Shown: positions 11,881 to 21,272 of the stretch, one piece after another
Layout of the letters: each line of letters begins with the position of its first letter
Numbering within the stretch: position 1 is the first letter of the stretch
Assembly (NCBI GenBank): GCA_029547265.1
Contig: JAKPPP010000293.1
Span: forward strand, 1 to 34,072
Direction of reading: 5' to 3'
Length of the DNA stretch: 34,072 bases
Source of the DNA: Bacteroidota bacterium
GTDB taxonomy: Bacteria > Bacteroidota > Bacteroidia > AKYH767-A > OLB10
The notes under the pieces: generated by a model
What the model was told of the DNA's origin: nothing
What the model saw: only the letters and a program-made list of their open reading frames with translations
The model's database searches: none
Program-made: the position numbers and the translations under genes

Positions 11881-12294
11881 TCAAATAAGAAACTTTTCTA
11901 TACGAATTAAAATATCACAACCCTGTAATTTATCAGGAGGGTCATCTGAATTAAATGCAGAAACGAAACACAAAATATCACTTTTATTTTCAGTGAAAGA
12001 ATCACACAAAAAGCACTGAATTAAAACGGGATTAATATCAATTAATTTAACCACTCCATACACAGGAATATTAAAATAAGCCGATGTTGTTTTACAACAA
12101 GAAGGTTCGCTTTGGGCACTTGCTTTTTCAGCCACCGGCTCATCTGAGCAGCAGCAATCATTTTCAGGGGAAACGCTACAAACGGGTTCAGAGGCATTCA
12201 TCATGCAAGAATGGACTGAAAACACACCTCCGGTGATCCCTGTAAGCAGCAGGAGTCCCACAATAAAGATGCGCAGATAGCCTATGAAGTTCAT
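11881..12294 (-). CDS. Cys-rich membrane-anchored protein, HYC_CC_PP-like
   Basis: A 137-aa protein starting at the ATG at 12294; an in-frame TTG six bases upstream is less likely because it lies at the predicted transcription start. A hydrophobic N-terminal segment (about residues 5-26) is followed by VHSCMM, a CCC cluster, an SCC pair, further Cys residues and a DDPPD motif. The order H-x-C, CC, PP matches what I know as the HYC_CC_PP family of Bacteroidota. The spaced cysteines and lone His suggest metal binding outside the cytoplasm. It is the first gene of the cluster with the receptor and HMA protein. No biochemical role is established to my knowledge. Confidence 0.75.
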   Translation of the reverse strand: MNFIGYLRIFIVGLLLLTGITGGVFSVHSCMMNASEPVCSVSPENDCCCSDEPVAEKASAQSEPSCCKTTSAYFNIPVYGVVKLIDINPVLIQCFLCDSFTENKSDILCFVSAFNSDDPPDKLQGCDILIRIEKFLI

Positions 12295-12301
12295 AACCAA
12301 A

Positions 12302-12309
12302 CAAAAATA
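12302..12309 (-). promoter_or_regulatory. putative -7 element of the metal cluster
   Basis: On the minus strand TATTTTTG matches TAnnTTTG and lies 8 nt before the ATG at 12294. Initiation would fall near 12298, giving an almost leaderless mRNA. I see no TTG at the usual -33 distance, so confidence is limited. Confidence 0.4.
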
Positions 12310-12384
12310 CGGAAAAGGGATTGAAATAAAATGAAAATTCCACTAGAAACATTTCAAAATCCAACAAACATCATGATTCACTGA

Positions 12385-13767
<1,383 letters not shown>

Positions 13768-13779
13768 TTTTTTTGAGAA

Positions 13780-14130
13780 ATGAGTGACGAAAAGCCACAA
13801 CCTGACTACGACGAGGAAGATGACGACTCCGGAGAACACGAAGGAGAAATCATTGAAGAACATCTGGAAGGAGGAAGCGGAAAGAGAAGAAGAAGAAAAA
13901 AGATAAAAATCAGAAAAAGAGTAAAGATAAAGCGCAAAGCTAGTCCGAAAAAGAAAGCTAAGAAAGCTCTTGAGACATTAACTTGGGTTATAATTGTAGC
14001 AGCATTTATCGTAACACTAATTATCCTGATTCTTCAACTTGACCTCAACACAAAAAACAGAAAAGCAAAAACCGTAAGCGAACACATTGAAAACGTGTTT
14101 CAAAACCATGATATTCATCAAGAAGTGTAA
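13780..14130 (+). CDS. small single-pass membrane protein of unknown function
   Basis: I do not recognise this 116-aa protein. It has three zones: a very acidic N-terminus (about residues 1-32, rich in Asp/Glu), a very basic middle (about 33-65, with runs of Lys and Arg), and one hydrophobic membrane segment (about 69-91, WVIIVAAFIVTLIILILQL), then a ~25-residue tail. With the positive block just before the segment, the charged N-terminus should be cytoplasmic. Eno is often followed by a DivIC/FtsB cell division gene, and the size and single segment recall that. However, the tail is too short for the DivIC coiled coil, so I do not assign it. It lies 12 bp after enolase. Confidence 0.75.
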   Translation: MSDEKPQPDYDEEDDDSGEHEGEIIEEHLEGGSGKRRRRKKIKIRKRVKIKRKASPKKKAKKALETLTWVIIVAAFIVTLIILILQLDLNTKNRKAKTVSEHIENVFQNHDIHQEV

Positions 14131-14204
14131 CAATACACTTTGAAGATTGTTATGAGAATGATTAAATTCGCTGACATCAAATACACCCCTTTGCAATTAT
14201 TAAA

Positions 14205-15521
14205 ATGGATAAGTTAAAAGAAAAATTTGCGCAGAAAGCGCTTCCACTGGCGGATGAAATCAAGACTCTTATAAAAGAGCATGGAAACATAGTGCTGGGG
14301 AGTTATACACTTGAGCAAGTGTATCATGGGATGAAAGGAATGATCGGTATGGTTACCGAAACCTCTAAATTAGATCCTGAAGAAGGAATTCGTTTTCGTG
14401 GATATTCTATCCCCGAGTTAAGGTTAAAACTGCCTAGAGGAGCCGGTGGCGAGAATTTGCCTGAAGGAATTTTCTATTTACTACTTACCGGAGAGCTTCC
14501 TACTGAAGATGATGCCAGAGAAGTAAGTAATGCTTGGGCACGTCGCTCGCATGTTCCAAAGCATGTATTCGACATGCTTGACTCATTACCAATGGCTACC
14601 CATCCGATGACTCAGTTCAGCTTAGCGATTCTTGCTATGCAAACTGAGAGCAACTTTGCAGCAGCTTACCGTAAAGGGATCAACAAAAAACAATATTGGG
14701 ATCCGATGTTTGAAGATGTGATGAATTGCATTGCACGTCTTCCTCGTATCGCAGCATATATTTACCGTCGCACGTACAAAAACGGAGTTCACATTGAACC
14801 TAATCCGAAATTAGATTGGGGTGCGAACTTTGCGCACATGTTAGGATTCGAAGATGAAGGAATGCATGCATTAATGCGTCTTTATCTAACAATCCACGTT
14901 GACCACGAAGGAGGAAACGTATCAGCACATACTACACACTTAGTAGGATCTGCGTTAAGTGATGCTTACTATTCATTATCGGCAGGTATGAACGGATTAG
15001 CAGGTCCATTACACGGATTAGCCAACCAAGAAGTAGTACGTTGGATTTACGATTTACGTCAGTTCTACGGCGACAAAATGCCGACTAAAGAAGATATTGC
15101 AGAATACGTAGAGAAAACACTTGCTGAAGGTCGTGTAGTTCCGGGATACGGACATGCTGTATTACGCAAGACAGATCCACGTTACATTGCACAAATGGAA
15201 TTCGCTCAAACGCATCTTGCTGACGACGAATTATTCAAGATCGTGCAAATGCTATATGAAGTAGTACCGGAGATTTTAAAATCGACAGGCAAGATTAAAA
15301 ATCCTTGGCCAAACGTAGATGCGCACTCCGGAGTACTATTGATTCACTACGGATTAACAGAATACGATTTCTATACTGTATTATTCGGCGTTTCGAGAGC
15401 TATCGGGGTATTGACTTCATTGCTATGGGATCGTGCTTTAGGATCGCCGATAGAGCGCCCGGGTTCGGTTACTAGTGATTGGATGAAGGCGCAGGTGGCT
15501 AAATCTAACGCACCCGCATAG
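14205..15521 (+). CDS. gltA: citrate synthase (mitochondrial/eukaryotic-like type)
   Basis: Condenses acetyl-CoA and oxaloacetate to citrate, the entry step of the TCA cycle. The 438-aa sequence resembles the mitochondrial type more than the E. coli hexameric type: MATHPMTQFSLAI, GLAGPLHGLANQEV and VPGYGHAVLRKTDPR are all present. The catalytic triad is visible as H270 (PLHG), H317 (GYGHAV) and D372 (NVDAHSG), at almost the numbering of the pig enzyme. The gene is 74 bp from the small membrane protein. It ends just before a long palindromic hairpin that probably terminates its mRNA. CCCCTTTG shortly before the start resembles the end of a -7 element but lacks the TA. Confidence 0.97.
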   Translation: MDKLKEKFAQKALPLADEIKTLIKEHGNIVLGSYTLEQVYHGMKGMIGMVTETSKLDPEEGIRFRGYSIPELRLKLPRGAGGENLPEGIFYLLLTGELPTEDDAREVSNAWARRSHVPKHVFDMLDSLPMATHPMTQFSLAILAMQTESNFAAAYRKGINKKQYWDPMFEDVMNCIARLPRIAAYIYRRTYKNGVHIEPNPKLDWGANFAHMLGFEDEGMHALMRLYLTIHVDHEGGNVSAHTTHLVGSALSDAYYSLSAGMNGLAGPLHGLANQEVVRWIYDLRQFYGDKMPTKEDIAEYVEKTLAEGRVVPGYGHAVLRKTDPRYIAQMEFAQTHLADDELFKIVQMLYEVVPEILKSTGKIKNPWPNVDAHSGVLLIHYGLTEYDFYTVLFGVSRAIGVLTSLLWDRALGSPIERPGSVTSDWMKAQVAKSNAPA

Positions 15522-15522
15522 G

Positions 15523-15646
15523 AAAAGGACACAAAAAACCTCTCATACGTCGTTTTGCTAAAATTTTAAAATCCTCGATTACACTCTGTAAACTCCGGTT
15601 TTAAAATTTTACCAGGCCTCGTCTGAGAGGTTTTTAATGTCCTTTT
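15523..15646 (+). terminator. long palindromic hairpin after citrate synthase (array unit 1)
   Basis: This 124-nt element starts right after the citrate synthase stop and is nearly self-complementary in nested layers. The outer arms are AAAAGGACA (15523-15531) and TGTCCTTTT (15638-15646). The next arms are ACCTCTCATACG and CGTCTGAGAGGT (one mismatch). The middle stem pairs 15559-15573 with 15597-15611 over 15 positions (one G.U). The inner hairpin is TTACA-CTC-TGTAA. The T-run after TGAGAGG makes it a plausible intrinsic terminator; the A-run before it could serve the other strand. Confidence 0.7.
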
Positions 15647-15987
15647 TTTTAATTGATGTGACCTCTCATACGTCGTTTTGTTGAAGTTTTAAAATCCTCG
15701 ATTACGCTCTGTAAACTCCGGTTTTAAAATTTTACCAGGCCTCGTCTGAGAGGTTTTTTATTGTCCTTTTTTTTTATTGATGCGACCTCTAATACGTCGT
15801 TTTGCTAAGTTTTAAACCCTCGATTACGCTCTGTAAACTCCGGTTTTAAAATTTTACCAGGCCTCGTCTGAGAGGTTTTTTATTGTCCTTTTTTTTTGAT
15901 TGATGTGACCTCTTATACATCATTTAGATGAAGTTTTTCACTCCTATTTCTCCGGCAAACTACAGTTGAAATTAAATCAGAGATTCC
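15538..15987 (+). repeat. tandem array of ~123-bp palindromic units (three good copies, one decayed)
   Basis: Units start at 15538, 15661, 15785 and 15908, with periods of 123, 124 and 123 bp. The right half of units 1-3 is identical over 52 nt (15584-15635, 15707-15758, 15829-15880), while the left half varies. Unit 2 differs from a perfect left stem arm at three sites (15683, 15686, 15695), and all three keep pairing as G.U in a plus-strand RNA. The inner stem changes A to G in units 2 and 3, again keeping G.U. Unit 4 retains ACCTCTTATAC and scattered matches but has lost the right arm. Only unit 1 has the outer AAAAGGACA arm. There is no protein-coding potential. This array fills most of the 535-bp gap between citrate synthase and the next gene. 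Confidence 0.9.
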
Positions 15988-16056
15988 ATTTGTTTTTTTG
16001 TAATTTTATTAGTGCAATAAAAATTCTAATTCTGCATTTAAGAGCAATTCATATTC

Positions 16057-16566
16057 ATGACAAAAACTATAATCAAATCTAAAAAGATTTTAATAGTAGT
16101 CATATCACTAATTACAATTCTTTTTTCGAGCCAACACTGCTTTTCTCAAAGGATCAAGGGAAACATTGTATTCGGCTTTATTAATAAAAATGCTAGCAAA
16201 AAGGTTTTAACACCATTGAACGGAGGAAATATTAGGCAAACTGCATTAACAAAAGCCACCGACATATTTGTTTATTACAACACACCTTTAGGAAAAAATC
16301 AAATCGCAGAAATTAATTATACAATCTCATTTTACCGCCGGAATCTTGATCCAATTGAAATCACTAACTCAGGGACGTCATTAGAGGATAATAGTAGAGT
16401 CGCAGAGTTTTTTCAAGATGATAATTTCTTCAATAAATTATATCGCATAGAAATTGAAGTAAAAGACATTAAGCTAAGTTCGGGAGAAATAATTTCCGGC
16501 CCCGCCTTTTCAATGCCTCAAATCAAAGACAAACCCAATTTAGTAGTCTACACAATTACGAAATAA
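16057..16566 (+). CDS. small secreted protein of unknown function
   Basis: A 169-aa protein with a basic N-terminus and hydrophobic signal segment (about residues 8-28, ending CFSQ), so probably exported to the periplasm. I recognise no domain. The mature part has alternating beta-strand-like stretches (IKGNIVFGFI, IAEINYTISFYRR, LYRIEIEVKDI) and a Pro/Lys-rich end, and it contains no Cys after the signal segment. It stands alone between the palindromic array and a convergent T9SS protein gene that ends 42 bp away. AT content upstream is high, with no clear promoter. It is a credible gene because of the signal peptide, but its function is unknown. Confidence 0.7.
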   Translation: MTKTIIKSKKILIVVISLITILFSSQHCFSQRIKGNIVFGFINKNASKKVLTPLNGGNIRQTALTKATDIFVYYNTPLGKNQIAEINYTISFYRRNLDPIEITNSGTSLEDNSRVAEFFQDDNFFNKLYRIEIEVKDIKLSSGEIISGPAFSMPQIKDKPNLVVYTITK

Positions 16567-16608
16567 TTCCATTGACAGAATAGCACTGAAACATAATACA
16601 AATAAATA

Positions 16609-19266
16609 CTACTGCTTCACAAACGTTGCACGTTGATTGCCTGATTGCAGGAGATACATTCCGGATGGAAGATTTTGGATGTCGATATCTGGGTTAGCAG
16701 AAGTAATTATTTTTTCAAGAATTAATTTCCCGTAGATATCGAAGAGGCGTAATTGTGCTTTGCCATTTTCCAAATAGATTCCGTTGATATTGATTTTACT
16801 TTGCGCAGGATTCGGATAAACCAATAATTTTCCTGGTGAAGATTGCGATGACAATCCTGTTATAGTAACTACAACTGTTTTTGCTGTATTAGTAATCACA
16901 GGTTCATTAAAATCGAAATAGATGGCAGCATAATTAGTAATTGAATCACCTGCATATAAATTGGTTTTGGGCTTTATGCGATAATGCACAAACCCGTGAG
17001 AGAGCGGTTCATTAACATTGCTATCAGGCAACAGAATATTATCAAACTTAAATTCCATATTACGTTGATAATTTATCCAATTGAGATTCACAGGATGCGA
17101 AGAGTTTACAAACTCGATTGTAGAAATATTCAGTTTGTTGGTATCGATAGGATTGAGAATTTTCACAGTGAAAGCTGTATCGTTACCCGTGTTTTGGAAA
17201 CGCACAATGTAATCGAGCCAAGGAGCTGAATTTACTTGAGAAGTAGTTAATGTATCTTCACTTACGAGGATATCATTTGGGTCGAAAGCGCCAATAGTAA
17301 ACACTTCCCAACTTGCATTATTGTTGCTTTGATTAACGTCTGAAGCAAAAGGATCAATATGTACATTTGAGATTAATGAAGTGCCGATTGCCAAACCCGT
17401 ATTAACATTTACGTTTACAATTATACTACCATTTTGAAAAGGTGAAATAGAAGGCAAAACCCAAACCACTGAATCAGTTGTGATTTGATTAGGCATTACA
17501 CTTGCAGATTGATATGAAATATTATTATCAGGACTAAACACGATTGTAGGAGTAACTGTAGTAGTCCCTTCATTACTATAATTTATCATGTATCCAGCAT
17601 TGAACCCGCTTCGAAAAACAGATAAAGGAGTAATAGTAACAGCAACTTCATCGAATGCACCTTGAGGTTGAAATGCGAAATCATTAAGGCTATCTTTTAG
17701 ATTTATTCCTGGAAAATAAGAAGAATGAGTTGCAGGATATGGAATATACAAATTAAGAGGTGTTGGATAGGAAAGGAAACTACCGCTATCCAATACAGAC
17801 AATGAGTAATTCCCATTTTGATCAGTAAAAGCAATCCTTCCGGAATTTTGCTCAATCACCATCCTATCCGACAAAGATGGTTCAAGAGTATCTTGAATTG
17901 AATTATTGTTTAAATCAGCAAAAAGACGTCCGGAAATGATATTGTATTTATTGGTAAGTTTTACAACCCAAAAATCGTACATGCCTATACAGTTTTCTGT
18001 TTTATCACCTGAAATGTTGGATATTGAGGATCCGCCCAAAAGACAACTTTCATCAGAGGTTTTGGTTATATTAAATAATGATTGGAATGCGCTCCCTCCA
18101 ATTGTATTTTGCCATTTTACAATCCCTAGTGAATCAGTTTTTATAACCCACATATCAGTATTACCAATTGATTTTTCTGTTTTATTTCCTGAAATACTCG
18201 AATTTGAATCCCCTCCTAAAATAAACCCACCATCATTCGTCTGCACTATAGAATACAAATCATCTTCCTTATCTCCACCAATTGTGTTTTGCCATTGTAT
18301 ATTTCCTACTGAATCAACCTTAACAATCCAATAGTCTGAAAACCCAAAACAACCTTCGGTTTTATCTCCCGAAATATCCGAACTGGAATATCCACCCAAG
18401 ATATACCCACTATCAATTGTTTGTTTTATTGACCTTAGCATATCAGATGAATTACCTCCAATCGTATTTTGCCATTGAATATTTCCTACCGAATCAATTT
18501 TTACGATCCAAAAATCAAAGTCTCCCAAACTAGTTTCAGTTTTATCTGCCGAAATATTTGACTTGGAACTCCCGCCCAAAATAAATCCTCCATCATTAGT
18601 TCCTGCAATTGAAAACAATAAATCATCGGCATCTCCACCAATTGTATTTTGCCATTGAATATTTCCAGCTGAATCAAGTTTTACGATCCAAAAATCTTCC
18701 CCACCTAAACAATTCTCTGTTTTATCTCCTGATATATTAGAAATCGAATATCCACCCAAAACAAATCCTCCGTCATTCGTCATAATAAGGGATGTAAACC
18801 CTTCATATGTATTACCACCAATAGTATTCTGCCATTGAATATTTCCAATCGAATCAATTTTCACGATCCAAAAATCATTCCCACCCAAACTATTCTCAGT
18901 CTTATCACCGGAAATATCAGAATAAGAATCTCCACCCAAAATATATCCACCATCTTGAGTAGCCTGCAATGACTTTAGGTCATCAGCATGGTTTCCTCCG
19001 ATCGTTTTCTGCCATTGAATATTTCCAACCGAATCAATTTTGATAATCCAATAATCGTCTCCTCCATGACTATTCTCTGTTTTATCACCTGAAATATTCG
19101 AACTAGAATAGCCACCTAGAACATATCCTCCATCTGCAATTTGTTGACAAGAATACAAATAATCATATGAACTCCCCCCAATCGTATTCTGCCATTCAAT
19201 TTCTTGGGAGAATGCGTCGGAAAATATACCAAAACAGAGGGCTAGAGCGATTAAAAGAGGTTTCAT
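16609..19266 (-). CDS. T9SS cargo protein with seven 60-residue repeats (type A sorting domain)
   Basis: An 885-aa surface or secreted protein from the ATG at 19266; the frame extends 15 bp upstream to a TTG that I reject. The signal peptide is residues 1 to about 20 (ending AFSQ). Residues 23-442 are seven consecutive 60-residue repeats, each opening with a variant of IQWQNTIGG and including LGG, SGDKTE and DFWIVKID. Then come a short regulatory-like domain with a Ca-binding-type stretch (DLNNNSIQD), a DUF11-like beta domain (IVRFQNTGNDTAFTVKIL) and a C-terminal type A T9SS signal (LLVYPNPAQSKI to the end). Seven equal blades suggest a beta-propeller. It should be exported by Sec, then by T9SS across the outer membrane. 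The target is unknown. Confidence 0.9.
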   Translation of the reverse strand: MKPLLIALALCFGIFSDAFSQEIEWQNTIGGSSYDYLYSCQQIADGGYVLGGYSSSNISGDKTENSHGGDDYWIIKIDSVGNIQWQKTIGGNHADDLKSLQATQDGGYILGGDSYSDISGDKTENSLGGNDFWIVKIDSIGNIQWQNTIGGNTYEGFTSLIMTNDGGFVLGGYSISNISGDKTENCLGGEDFWIVKLDSAGNIQWQNTIGGDADDLLFSIAGTNDGGFILGGSSKSNISADKTETSLGDFDFWIVKIDSVGNIQWQNTIGGNSSDMLRSIKQTIDSGYILGGYSSSDISGDKTEGCFGFSDYWIVKVDSVGNIQWQNTIGGDKEDDLYSIVQTNDGGFILGGDSNSSISGNKTEKSIGNTDMWVIKTDSLGIVKWQNTIGGSAFQSLFNITKTSDESCLLGGSSISNISGDKTENCIGMYDFWVVKLTNKYNIISGRLFADLNNNSIQDTLEPSLSDRMVIEQNSGRIAFTDQNGNYSLSVLDSGSFLSYPTPLNLYIPYPATHSSYFPGINLKDSLNDFAFQPQGAFDEVAVTITPLSVFRSGFNAGYMINYSNEGTTTVTPTIVFSPDNNISYQSASVMPNQITTDSVVWVLPSISPFQNGSIIVNVNVNTGLAIGTSLISNVHIDPFASDVNQSNNNASWEVFTIGAFDPNDILVSEDTLTTSQVNSAPWLDYIVRFQNTGNDTAFTVKILNPIDTNKLNISTIEFVNSSHPVNLNWINYQRNMEFKFDNILLPDSNVNEPLSHGFVHYRIKPKTNLYAGDSITNYAAIYFDFNEPVITNTAKTVVVTITGLSSQSSPGKLLVYPNPAQSKININGIYLENGKAQLRLFDIYGKLILEKIITSANPDIDIQNLPSGMYLLQSGNQRATFVKQ
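17941..19200 (-). repeat. seven in-frame 180-bp coding repeats
   Basis: Within the T9SS cargo gene, seven units of exactly 180 bp (60 codons) lie head to tail. The blocks encoding WQNTIGG recur at 180-bp steps (near 18100, 18280, 18460, 18640, 18820, 19000 and 19180). DNA similarity is high enough to see by eye, notably ATTTTGCCATTGAATATTTC on the plus strand, which suggests expansion by duplication. The last unit (17941-18120) is the most divergent. Confidence 0.95.
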
Positions 19267-19432
19267 AGCGGTAATTTCCAATAAAAGTAATAAAATATTT
19301 CTATATTTTACCGTAGTCGTATATTATTTAAAACAAAATATACCGCCGGAAAAGAACTCTCTCACAATGCCAATGGGACAAGAAGGTGTCACAGCTATTG
19401 AGGATATTATATTGAACTAAGTGAAGGAGAAT

Positions 19433-19466
19433 AAAAAAAGGAAGACCTATTAGTCGACCTTCCTTT
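19433..19466 (-). terminator. intrinsic terminator of the POT transporter gene
   Basis: On the minus strand the stem AAAGGAAG/CTTCCTTT encloses a ~14-nt loop and is followed by a run of Ts. It lies ~38 bp after the stop of the transporter gene, before the T9SS cargo gene on the same strand. Confidence 0.75.
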
Positions 19467-19503
19467 CCTATTTATCTCTCGAGAAATAATTAAAACATTA
19501 ATA

Positions 19504-21132
19504 CTAGGTATTCTCGCTAAACACTCTATTGAGCCATTTAAGCATTGAAAAAATGATTGCTGCAGCAATGGCCAACAGTACGAAGTTTACTAAGAAGAAG
19601 CTTGCCTTATGCTCATAGCCATCCCACATTCCTGCTAATACTCCTGATAACTTATTCCCTATTGAGGTTGCTAAAAACCATCCTCCCATCATCACGGCAG
19701 TGAGTCGCGGAGGACTGAGTTTCGATACTAATGATAATCCCATCGGACTCAAAAACAATTCTCCGAATGTCACTACTCCATAGCAACCGAACAACCATAA
19801 CGGTGATGCTTTTTCTGCTCCATTATGACAATAATAAACTGCTGCAACCATTACTAATGTCGACAAGGCGCTTATCACAAGTCCCCATGCAATTTTAGCA
19901 GGTGTCTTTGGTTCTTTTCCTTTTTTATTCAGCATCCTGAAAAAGGCAACTACCACGGGAGTAAGAACCACCACAAAAAACGGATTAATAGATTGATATA
20001 ATTCCGTTGACACCAAATTCAGTTGTTGTCCTTGTATCGGATGTTTTTCTTGAGGTACATTTATTAAATATGGATGTTGCGTTAAGCCTTTTACAACTTT
20101 TCCATCGACTTTAGTTGTGCGAAATCCGTTATCATAAATTGGGAAAGAATCTTTTTCTGATGTTACATGCTGCGACATTTTCAATGTTTCCATCGGACCT
20201 TCAATTAATGCAGGAGCTGATCGATCAGTGTAAAATTCGGCCCATGTAGTGAGTGCAGTTCCATTCTGTTTAAAGATGGCCCAGAAAATAATCACCACCG
20301 CAAATATGGCTAACAATGCACCTATAGGTTGGCGATCTTCTTTGGATGCTCTTGCAAACAACGAAAAATAAAATACCAGTACCGGCAACGATCCAAAGAT
20401 AAATGCATCGGTTGAATCGGTACCAAATATTGCTCCCGGTATCATCCACCCTACTATACCTGCAATAAATGCAGGTAATATAACGGTACCGAGTATCCGC
20501 GCAAGCGACATATCTTCAGGCTTAACAGGCTTTTTCACGTCGGCGTGACGATAATGACGCATTCCGATCCAGAATATAGCCACACCAATAAACATGCCCA
20601 CACCGGCTCCCATAAAGGCAAATCCCCAGCCGTAATTATGACGCAGATATGCTGCAAAGAAATTACAAATAAAGGCACCGATATTTATACCCATGTAAAA
20701 GATATTGTATCCGCTGTCTTTCGAATCTTTATATTCTTTTTCGTTGTAGAGATTACCCAACAAAGTAGAAATGTTCGGCTTGAAAAATCCATTTCCAACA
20801 ATTATTAAAAGGAGCGAAGTATAAAAAGCCGTCATGCCCGGCAATGCTAATCCCATGTACCCTAACCCCATCAGCAACCCGCCAATGGTAATTGCTTTTC
20901 GCAATCCCAACACTCTATCTGCAAGCAATCCGCCAATAAACGGTGTAAGAAACACAAGGGCAATGAATGTCCCAAAAATATCGGTGGCAGTAGCACGATC
21001 CATTGCCAATCCCCCTTTTTGAGTATCGGTCATGTATAGCACGAAAATTCCGATCATTAAATAATAACCGAAACGCTCCCACATTTCTGCGAAGAATAGA
21101 TAGGGCAAACCGGAAGGATGTTTTTTCGACAT
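19504..21132 (-). CDS. POT/PTR-family proton-coupled oligopeptide transporter
   Basis: A 542-aa inner membrane protein of the major facilitator superfamily that takes up di- and tripeptides with protons. The POT signature ExxERFxYY is present at the first membrane segment (E16, E19, R20, Y23, Y24 in AEMWERFGYY). Helix-rich segments fill the rest, including GNGFFKPNISTLLGNLY and FGELFLSPMGLSLVSKL, both typical of the family. A longer hydrophilic insert (about residues 320-375) separates two halves, as in 14-helix bacterial POTs. It is flanked by terminators on both sides, so it is probably transcribed alone. A weak promoter (TATATTCG, minus strand, near 21152-21159) lies about 20 bp upstream. 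Confidence 0.94.
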   Translation of the reverse strand: MSKKHPSGLPYLFFAEMWERFGYYLMIGIFVLYMTDTQKGGLAMDRATATDIFGTFIALVFLTPFIGGLLADRVLGLRKAITIGGLLMGLGYMGLALPGMTAFYTSLLLIIVGNGFFKPNISTLLGNLYNEKEYKDSKDSGYNIFYMGINIGAFICNFFAAYLRHNYGWGFAFMGAGVGMFIGVAIFWIGMRHYRHADVKKPVKPEDMSLARILGTVILPAFIAGIVGWMIPGAIFGTDSTDAFIFGSLPVLVFYFSLFARASKEDRQPIGALLAIFAVVIIFWAIFKQNGTALTTWAEFYTDRSAPALIEGPMETLKMSQHVTSEKDSFPIYDNGFRTTKVDGKVVKGLTQHPYLINVPQEKHPIQGQQLNLVSTELYQSINPFFVVVLTPVVVAFFRMLNKKGKEPKTPAKIAWGLVISALSTLVMVAAVYYCHNGAEKASPLWLFGCYGVVTFGELFLSPMGLSLVSKLSPPRLTAVMMGGWFLATSIGNKLSGVLAGMWDGYEHKASFFLVNFVLLAIAAAIIFSMLKWLNRVFSENT

Positions 21133-21191
21133 AAGGTAAATTGATATACTACGAATATACCAGAAGAATTAATACTATAAAACAATTGCGC

Positions 21192-21223
21192 AAAAAAAAG
21201 CCTCCCATTAAGAGAGGCTTTTT
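21192..21223 (-). terminator. intrinsic terminator of alaS
   Basis: On the minus strand AAAGCCTC/GAGGCTTT flanks a short loop and is followed by a run of eight Ts. It lies ~50 bp after the alaS stop codon. The A-run on its other side would also permit termination in the opposite direction. Confidence 0.85.
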
Positions 21224-21272
21224 ACTTTTATATGATTGACCGTAATTAACTATCTACAATCTAATTCAATTT

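Noticed and set aside
15538..15987. Regular spaced repeats considered as a CRISPR array
   Set aside because: Units are contiguous 123-bp copies without unique spacers, are palindromic throughout, and no cas gene is near.
17906..18334. 142-codon plus-strand open frame opposite the T9SS cargo gene
   Set aside because: It is the antisense shadow of the 180-bp repeats and follows their periodicity.
17941..19200. 180-bp periodic repeats considered as non-coding satellite or CRISPR
   Set aside because: The period is a whole number of codons, the frame is open throughout and the units encode a conserved protein repeat.
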